NCBI GenBank assembly: GCA_013372555.1 | Contig: JAAPAX010000001.1 | Location: 1,488,001-1,552,000, forward strand | Source of the DNA: Elsinoe arachidis | Lineage: Eukaryota > Ascomycota > Dothideomycetes > Myriangiales > Elsinoaceae | DNA: 64,000 nucleotides | Direction of reading: 5' to 3' | Part shown: positions 58,228 through 64,000 of the stretch, piece after piece | Layout: every line of letters starts with the position of its first letter | How positions within the stretch are numbered: position 1 is the stretch's first letter | Program-made: the position numbers and the translations under genes | Notes under the pieces: model-generated | The model's database searches: none | Told to the model about the DNA's origin: nothing | The model's input: the letters and a program-made list of their open reading frames with translations, nothing else

Positions 58228-59886
58228 ATGTCATCTGAGCTTCTCTATCTCTTGCTTCTTTTTGCTGTTGGTGCACAGGGTTTGCCGTTCTATTTGGAAC
58301 CAGAGTGTACCACGTTGCAATGGAGTCCTTGCAGCAGCGACTTCATAGACGAAGTGATAGCTGGCAGATCTGCTCCCGACCTCACCTTTGACTGTGCAAC
58401 TTTGGCAGTACCTCTTGACTACAGCAACGATGCGTCGCCGCCACTTCATCTTTCATTGGTCCGCCTGAATGCAACACAAGAGCCTGTCATCGGTAACGCT
58501 CTCATCAACCCAGGTGGCCCTGGTGGCTCGGGAATCGAGCAGTTGGTTCTTGCAGGGGACGCATACCTTGGGTCAGCAGCTGATGGAATATGAGATCAAG
58601 AACATCGCTGACATTGACCAGTGTGACTGCTCAGTATAACTGGATAGGCTTTGATCCACGGTAAGCCACATGCGCTTCGAGCTCGTAGAACGTACGTTGA
58701 CTCTCTGCAGCGGCACTGGCCGTACGATACCGTTCGATTGCCAGGCCGTCCCCGCTGAGGACTTCTTCCCTCAAGCGGAAGAAAGCTTGACCGACAACGG
58801 ACTAGTCGAGAATGCTTGGAGTACTGCTACACTCTACGCAGAAAAGTGCTCGGAAGTACAAGCTGCCACGGGGCCATTCCTAAGCACTTCCTTCGTTGCC
58901 AGAGATATGCTGGAAATCCTCAAGCGACTTCCGGATGAGAAGCTCAACTACCTTGGCACCTCGTATGGCACATTCCTCGGAGAGGTGTTCGCCTCCATGT
59001 TTCCGGACCATGTAGGCCGCTTTGTCCTCGACGCTGTGGTCAACCCTACAGACTGGCGTGCCGGGACCAGGGACACCTTCCTTGAGGATACAGATATTGT
59101 TTATGAAGGGTTCTACGCCGAATGTGCTGCAAGATCAGACAACTGCGCATTAACCTCTCTTGTTCCCACTCCAGCAGATCCGGTCGCTATTCGTACTATC
59201 GTCGAATCATCCTTCTCCCAATTGCTGGCCATCGACCAGCTTCTCTACCGCATCATCAAGAATATTTTTCGGCAAGCACTCTACGCACCTTCTTCTTGGC
59301 CAACCATAGCTAGCACGCTCACATCGCTGATATCACCGCCACCGAACGCGACCAGTCCTGGCCTCAACTCTACCAGCCCAATCACCACCAGCCCAGTTCT
59401 ATCCTACAATCAAGGCGTCGACGCCTTCTGGGGCTATCTTGCCTTGATACGCCCTGGCGCTTATCTGGCCCCTCCGACCTCATTCCTATCGCCGCTCATC
59501 AACAGCCACTCAGCTACTTCTCCAACGTCTTCGCCGACGCCACCATCTGGCGATGTGCGGCTTGGTCCATCGAGCCGGCAGAATACTATGCTGGCCCTTT
59601 CGAAGCTTACACGGCGACGCCGATTCTCTTCGTTGGCGGCAAGCGGGATCCGATCACGCCTCTGTCAGCCGCTTTCAATGCGAGTAGCGGCTTTGAAGGT
59701 AGCCGAGTCCTGACGAATGATGGGTACGGGCATAGTTTCTTTAATGATCCGAGTCAGTGTACGTATGAGGCTGTGAGAGCGTATTTGGTCGATGGGACGC
59801 TGCCGGAAGAGGGAAAGGTGTGTTTGGCTGATAGGAGGACATTTGATCCAGCGTTTGGGACGGCTGTGGTGGCAACAAGTGTGTAG
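58228..59886 (+). CDS. Secreted TAP-type alpha/beta hydrolase, 3 exons, with apparent one-base frameshift
   Basis: Alpha/beta hydrolase of the tripeptidyl aminopeptidase (TAP)-like group, expected to cleave N-terminal peptides or esters outside the cell. Exons: 58228-58571, 58622-58660, 58711-59886, with 50-bp introns. A signal peptide (about 1-18) precedes the oxyanion segment NPGGPGGSG, IGFDPRGTGRT, the nucleophile elbow GTSYG (Ser near 212), the Asp segment VGGKRDPITPL and the His segment GYGHSF. The frame breaks in the run of four G at 59430-59433. The sequence before it reads GVDAFWG; the conserved continuation SCLDTPWRLSGPSDLIP lies in another frame. One extra G would join them without loss, giving about 519 residues. 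As it stands the original frame runs on and stops at 59711-59713, losing the Asp and His of the triad. Sequencing error or a young null allele are both possible. Confidence 0.8.
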
Positions 59887-60409
59887 AGAAGGGGGAGTGG
59901 GGAGGGATGCAGTCTGTCGAAGTTCCACAGGCCCCTGATACGCTAGGTCCTGCTAGAGACAGTGACTTGAAGTATCTCTCGTCTGGAGATAGTCTACCAG
60001 GCGTAGCGCCTCCGGGTCAATCCCTCTGAGTGAAGCGCAGGATAAAATATATCCGGACTCTGGCAAAAGTCCCTTGCGCGGGTGGGGAATGCCGCTGGAC
60101 TTGTTCAAGTACAAAACCCCCCCACCTTCCCCTTGGTCTCCCGGATGCTGATCTCCGCATTTCGTTTCCATCAATTATTTTGGCGAAGTTCCACAAGCTT
60201 CACTTCTTTGATTAAGTACCAATCGGAGACATTCCTCCGAATTACTTTGATGGTGCAGGGACAGACCTCTGGTTGCATGATCGACCGTACCCCGCCGGTA
60301 GTGATGGATGTCACAGTGAATGCGAGTATAGGTGAGGATAAGTATACAGCATGGTTGATGTCTTCTGAGTAAGGAACCTCGATCTTTTACATTTCGTTGA
60401 TCACATATC
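59887..60409. other. Intergenic region, nothing recognised
   Basis: 523 bp between the hydrolase and GH43 genes, both on the plus strand. Short open frames have no recognisable content. Confidence 0.5.
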
Positions 60410-61975
60410 ATGGTTGGCTGGAAACGGTTCCTTCTAGCGGCATTTGCTGCTGTTGCCGTCGCGCAGGAAACATTCACAAATCCGGTCGTGTATGAGGACT
60501 TTGCTGACAATGACGTGACTCTCGGTCCAGATGGGCTGTACTACTTCTCGGCCTCCAACATGCACTTCAGCCCTGGTGCCCCGATCCTTCGCTCTGCCGA
60601 CCTGGTGAACTGGGAGATTATTGGTCACTCTGTGCCAACGCTCAACTTTGGCGAGAACTATGATCTCCAGAATGGACAAGCATACAGGCGTGGGACCTGG
60701 GCCTCAACGATGAGGTATCGCAAGAGCAACAACCTTTGGTACTGGATCGGCTGCGTTGACTTTTGGTACACGTACGTCTACACTGCACCTTCGCCAGAAG
60801 GCCCATGGACCCGCAGGGCTCAATCGCCTGGTGGTCAATGTTACTACGACTGCGGACTGCTAATCGACGATGACGATTCGATGTACGTCGTCTACGGCTC
60901 CGGGAACGTGAGTGTCGCGTTGCTTAACCCCGACGGTTTCTCTCAGAACAAGTCCCAAAATGTGTTCAGCGCCGGAGACGTGGGTACGGACTACATCGAG
61001 GGCAACCGCATGTACAAAAGGAATGGTCTGTACTACGTCCTCGACGATCACCCAGGCGATACAACTTACATCTGGAAATCCGCAGGCCCATTTGGCCCTT
61101 ATGAGGCGAAAATCCTTCTCAAAAATGTCCAAGGTCCCGTTCCGGGTGGCGGTGTCCCTCACCAAGGCAGCTTGATCGAAACGCCCAACGGAGACTGGTT
61201 CTACATGTCTTTCGTCTGGGTGTTCCCCTCAGGTCGCATCCCTGTCCTCGCCCCCATTACCTGGGGCGACGATGGCTTCCCGGTCCTCACCATCGATGCC
61301 AACGGCGAATGGGCCAAAACATACCCTCTCCCCCTCCCCACCGGACCAACCACCAACTGGACCGGCACCGACACATTCCCGGGCACCACTCTAGCCCCCG
61401 CGTGGGAATGGAACCACAACCCAGACACCTCCCGCTATGTCGTCAACGACGGCGTCACCCTGTCCACCGCAACCATCACCAACGACATCTTCCTCGCCCG
61501 CAACACCCTCACCCACCGCGTCCACGGCGAGTTCCCGCGCGGCACAGTGCTCCTCGACATCTCCTCCCTCGCACCAGGTGACCATGCCGGCCTCGCCGCG
61601 CTGCGCGACAAGACATGCGCGATCCAAGTCTCCTCCGAATCGGACGGTTCTCTCCAACTGCAGAATCTGCAGGGCATGGTGCAGGACGCTATGAACGGGA
61701 CGACGTTGAGTCTTGGCTCGGTGAACGCGGGTGTTGCGTTACCTGCTGGCACGACGAGGTTGTGGTTGCGGTGCAATATGGATGCGAGAGCTGGGGGGAC
61801 TAAGTTGGGGCAGTTTAGTTGGAGTTTGGATGGGAGTGTGTTTGAGCAGTTGGGTGGTTCGTTCGAGATGTCGTCGGGCTGGGAATTCTTCCAGGGATAT
61901 AGGTTTGGGATATTCAATTATGCGACTAAGGCGTTGGGGGGGAGTGTGAAGGTGGTGGAGTTTGAGAGTGTGTAG
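60410..61975 (+). CDS. Secreted glycoside hydrolase family 43 protein
   Basis: Predicted five-bladed propeller glycosidase acting on plant cell-wall arabinoxylan or arabinan (beta-xylosidase, arabinofuranosidase or related exo-enzyme). A single exon of 521 residues. Signal peptide about 1-19 (MVGWKRFLLAAFAAVAVAQ). The catalytic domain (about 24-300) shows FADNDVTLGPDGLYYFSAS with the likely base Asp33, RGTWASTMRYR, DCGLLIDDDDSMYVVYG (pKa-tuning Asp) and DYIEGNRMYKRNGLYYV (acid Glu). A second beta-sandwich of about 200 residues (from about 320) resembles the C-terminal concanavalin-like domain of GH43 xylosidases. The ATG at 60410 is the first in frame. Substrate cannot be fixed from sequence alone. 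Confidence 0.9.
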   Translation: MVGWKRFLLAAFAAVAVAQETFTNPVVYEDFADNDVTLGPDGLYYFSASNMHFSPGAPILRSADLVNWEIIGHSVPTLNFGENYDLQNGQAYRRGTWASTMRYRKSNNLWYWIGCVDFWYTYVYTAPSPEGPWTRRAQSPGGQCYYDCGLLIDDDDSMYVVYGSGNVSVALLNPDGFSQNKSQNVFSAGDVGTDYIEGNRMYKRNGLYYVLDDHPGDTTYIWKSAGPFGPYEAKILLKNVQGPVPGGGVPHQGSLIETPNGDWFYMSFVWVFPSGRIPVLAPITWGDDGFPVLTIDANGEWAKTYPLPLPTGPTTNWTGTDTFPGTTLAPAWEWNHNPDTSRYVVNDGVTLSTATITNDIFLARNTLTHRVHGEFPRGTVLLDISSLAPGDHAGLAALRDKTCAIQVSSESDGSLQLQNLQGMVQDAMNGTTLSLGSVNAGVALPAGTTRLWLRCNMDARAGGTKLGQFSWSLDGSVFEQLGGSFEMSSGWEFFQGYRFGIFNYATKALGGSVKVVEFESV

Positions 61976-62093
61976 GTGGTCGAAGGAAGTGGGATGAGTG
62001 GGAAAGGTGTAGTCAGTAGTGTCTCTTGCTCGTCCTTCTTGACACATGAATGGCAAAAGCTGTATCTATAGTACTATTCACATCGTTCAGCAA

Positions 62094-62185
62094 AATGGAT
62101 AGCTGGAATCGAACCAGCGGGCCGGAGAAGTGACTTTGAATGATGAAGCATTGCCTTCACATGCGGAGATGATCGAGCCCTCCAT
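62094..62185 (-). other. tRNA-like remnant (exact B box, T arm and T-run)
   Basis: On the minus strand the sequence GGTTCGATTCC matches the Pol III B box exactly, sits in a perfect 5-bp T-arm stem (GCTGG/CCAGC) and is followed within a few bases by TTTT, a Pol III terminator. A candidate 5' acceptor strand (ATGGAGG, 62179-62185) pairs partly with TATCCAT. However, no D arm and no regular anticodon arm can be folded, so this is at best a decayed tRNA gene. Confidence 0.25.
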
Positions 62186-62442
62186 CTTCGCCAAATCTCC
62201 TGCCCAGAGACCGCCGGTGGAGCACAGTATGTATATTCCCTCGTGCTCGAAGAGGGACTTCACATGTGAGGCAGTTCAGCCAGTCATGTCGTAGCACACT
62301 TAATCGAGAACATGCATGGCCATCATTCTTCGTCTGGGCTTCATCCAGCGTGCCTTGGGAACTTGCTTGACTGGGATGAACAGTCTCAGCAAGGGTCTCA
62401 ACAGCGGATATTCTACTTCTCATCTGCTCCGACTACTAAACC

Positions 62443-63804
62443 CTACCAGAGACTCTGCACCAGCTTCAACACAGCATCAAAGACTGGTCCCTCCTCTGTT
62501 CGTGTCGCAGTCTTGACAACCACCTTGTCCTGATCTTTGCCAACCTTCCATTCATCAAGCTTGGTTTCCAGCCCAAGATCTCGTACGAGTTTCTCCACCG
62601 CCTTGCCGACCTCCACTGCATCTTTGACATCGTCGCCCGTCCGTTGAACCCCGGCGGCCGGGGCAGCTCGTACGATCTGTGCCGCAACGTCGCCACCCTG
62701 CTGAGCTTTCAGCTGGACTACCTTGCCGAGCGTTAGGCAGGACGTGTAGCCGTGAGGAATGCCATATGGACTGCCAAGAGCGTATCCCAAGCCATGGGAC
62801 AGGCCGAGACCGCCTTTGACGTTGAGTCCAATGAAGCCGAGAGAGGCGTATGCTGCAAGCTGGAGCTGAGTAATGACATCTTCGTCATTGGGGTTCGTTT
62901 TGTACTTGGGCAGATATGTGAAGAGATCGGCCGCTGCGGTCAAGGCGATCTTGCGAGTAAGTTCGGTGGCTGTTGGATGATAGAGAATCTCCAATGCGTG
63001 ATCCATCGCTCGCATACCAGTCGAGAGGAAGAGATTGACGGGGGTATAATTCGGGATGAAAGTTGCGTCGTAGATGACAGCGTGAGGAGCACATTCCGGG
63101 TTCGAGACACCAGTCTTCTGACCGGAACTGTTTGTGAAGCCAGCATTCGGGGTGCATTCTGCCGCAGACAGCGTCGTTGGAATGGCGACATGGTGGAGGA
63201 ACTTTGTCTTTCCTTCGTTCTCTTTTGAGTATCGCTCATTGAGCCTGAAGGAAATTGCTTTGGCACTGTCAATCGGAGATCCGCCACCAATAGAAATGAG
63301 CGTGTCTATGCTACTGTCACCGAGCACTCTGTCTGTGGCAACATCGAGGTCGGCTACAGGAGCATGTTGCTTGATGTTGCTAAAGGTCCCGGCATGCCGT
63401 GATCCAAGAATCTTCTCGACATCCTTGACCAGAGGAGTCTTGTTTGCTAGAGATGCACCGGTAATGATGAATGCTTTTGATTGTTCTGTTGGCAAGCATT
63501 CCAGGAGATGCTTCTCCACTGATTTTGGACCATAGAATAATTGCTGAAGGTGCGTCGGCTTGTATAGCCCGGACAAGGGCTTGTTTGTGGCCTCTGTCAT
63601 CTTCGATTTGTACCGTACCTGGTTGACAGCTTCTTGGCCAAAAGAAGCTTCAATCTTCAAGCCAGAACCCTTAATACGGTGGAGGAAAGTGTGTTGTGTC
63701 CTTTTCGTGGAGCAGAATCCAGCTCGTGCGGTCTGTAGGGCAGTCCCGGTGCACTTGGACCTTGCTAGTATGGCATGACCTCTTTTCGATGTTGATGAAA
63801 GCAT
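62443..63804 (-). CDS. Iron-containing alcohol dehydrogenase / maleylacetate reductase-like
   Basis: NAD(P)-dependent oxidoreductase of the group III metal-dependent dehydrogenases, closest in pattern to maleylacetate reductases that feed aromatic catabolism into beta-ketoadipate. A single exon; from the ATG at 63802-63804 it has 453 residues. The core begins at an internal Met (63598-63600, MTEATNKPLSGLYKP) and would be 385 residues, the usual family length. The 68 extra residues are basic with acidic residues only near the end, so they could be a mitochondrial presequence. Motifs: ISIGGGSPIDSAKAI (nucleotide binding), IPTTLSAAECTP, and metal-binding His in AMDHALE and GLSHGLGYALGSPYGIPHGYTS. 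Which start is used, and whether the enzyme is mitochondrial, is open. Confidence 0.85.
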   Translation of the reverse strand: MLSSTSKRGHAILARSKCTGTALQTARAGFCSTKRTQHTFLHRIKGSGLKIEASFGQEAVNQVRYKSKMTEATNKPLSGLYKPTHLQQLFYGPKSVEKHLLECLPTEQSKAFIITGASLANKTPLVKDVEKILGSRHAGTFSNIKQHAPVADLDVATDRVLGDSSIDTLISIGGGSPIDSAKAISFRLNERYSKENEGKTKFLHHVAIPTTLSAAECTPNAGFTNSSGQKTGVSNPECAPHAVIYDATFIPNYTPVNLFLSTGMRAMDHALEILYHPTATELTRKIALTAAADLFTYLPKYKTNPNDEDVITQLQLAAYASLGFIGLNVKGGLGLSHGLGYALGSPYGIPHGYTSCLTLGKVVQLKAQQGGDVAAQIVRAAPAAGVQRTGDDVKDAVEVGKAVEKLVRDLGLETKLDEWKVGKDQDKVVVKTATRTEEGPVFDAVLKLVQSLW

Positions 63805-64000
63805 TGAATGTTCGGAGAAAAGTGAAAATGGAGAGACTTTTGACAATGCCCTCGGTCCCTATCACGAGTGGGGAAGGAGGTCGAGCAGCAGGTCCTCATC
63901 ACGTCATCGACCTCGGATCAGACATGCCGAAAGACTTCATCCCCTCTTATCGACCTGACTTTCCATTCATCATACATCAAGGTATTCATTCGCAGCAAAG
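63805..64000 (-). promoter_or_regulatory. Upstream region of the iron-ADH-like gene, to window end
   Basis: 196 bp 5' of the dehydrogenase start. The frame stays open a little upstream without another ATG. No specific promoter element was identified. Confidence 0.35.

Overview
The window reads as nuclear DNA of a filamentous ascomycete (Pezizomycotina, most likely a Dothideomycete; inference). Genes carry several 45-66 bp GT-AG introns. Two AT-rich islands show the C-to-T signature of repeat-induced point mutation (RIP): CpA and TpG are nearly absent, TpA is in excess, and former CAG/CAA/TGG codons are now TAG/TAA. Islands alternate sharply with GC-balanced gene blocks.

Layout. 1-1846 has no convincing gene. 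1847-3328 (-) is the rRNA methyltransferase RRP8. At 3778 a diterpenoid cluster begins: a bifunctional copalyl diphosphate/kaurene synthase (cps/ks, -) and a GGPP synthase (ggs2, +), divergent from a shared promoter. About 27 kb of RIP-degraded nested retrotransposons (9.0-35.9 kb) follow. The cluster resumes with P450-2 (CYP68B-like, +, 36.5-38.3 kb) and P450-4 (CYP503/ent-kaurene oxidase-like, -, 38.4-40.0 kb), is interrupted by a 4-kb Mutator-like DNA transposon (40.1-44.1 kb), and ends with P450-1 (CYP68A/GA14 synthase-like, +, 44.7-46.4 kb). These five genes are the set known for gibberellin GA4 production in Sphaceloma and form the core of the Fusarium fujikuroi cluster. The desaturase and P450-3 are absent from the window.

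The large island is a stratified nest. An outer chromodomain Gypsy element (minus strand, about 7.5 kb when the inserts are subtracted, 174-bp LTRs) sits in an older unidentified RIP-ed repeat. It contains a 5.36-kb Copia element (203-bp LTRs, AAATA target duplication) and an 11.28-kb Gypsy-like element (194-bp LTRs) with a long extra ORF remnant after pol. A solo LTR of the outer Gypsy lies inside the Mutator-like element.

From 46.7 kb on the window is gene-rich: a 1782-residue subgroup-C GH18 chitinase (-) divergent from a secreted LysM/chitin-binding protein (+), a degenerate kinase-like protein, a secreted TAP-type alpha/beta hydrolase with an apparent one-base frameshift, a secreted GH43 protein, and an iron-containing alcohol dehydrogenase/maleylacetate reductase-like enzyme (-). 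The diterpenoid genes would act in order ggs2, cps/ks, P450-4, P450-1, P450-2. All five models are intact after splicing, but the Mutator-like insertion lies only 73 bp upstream of the P450-4 start codon.
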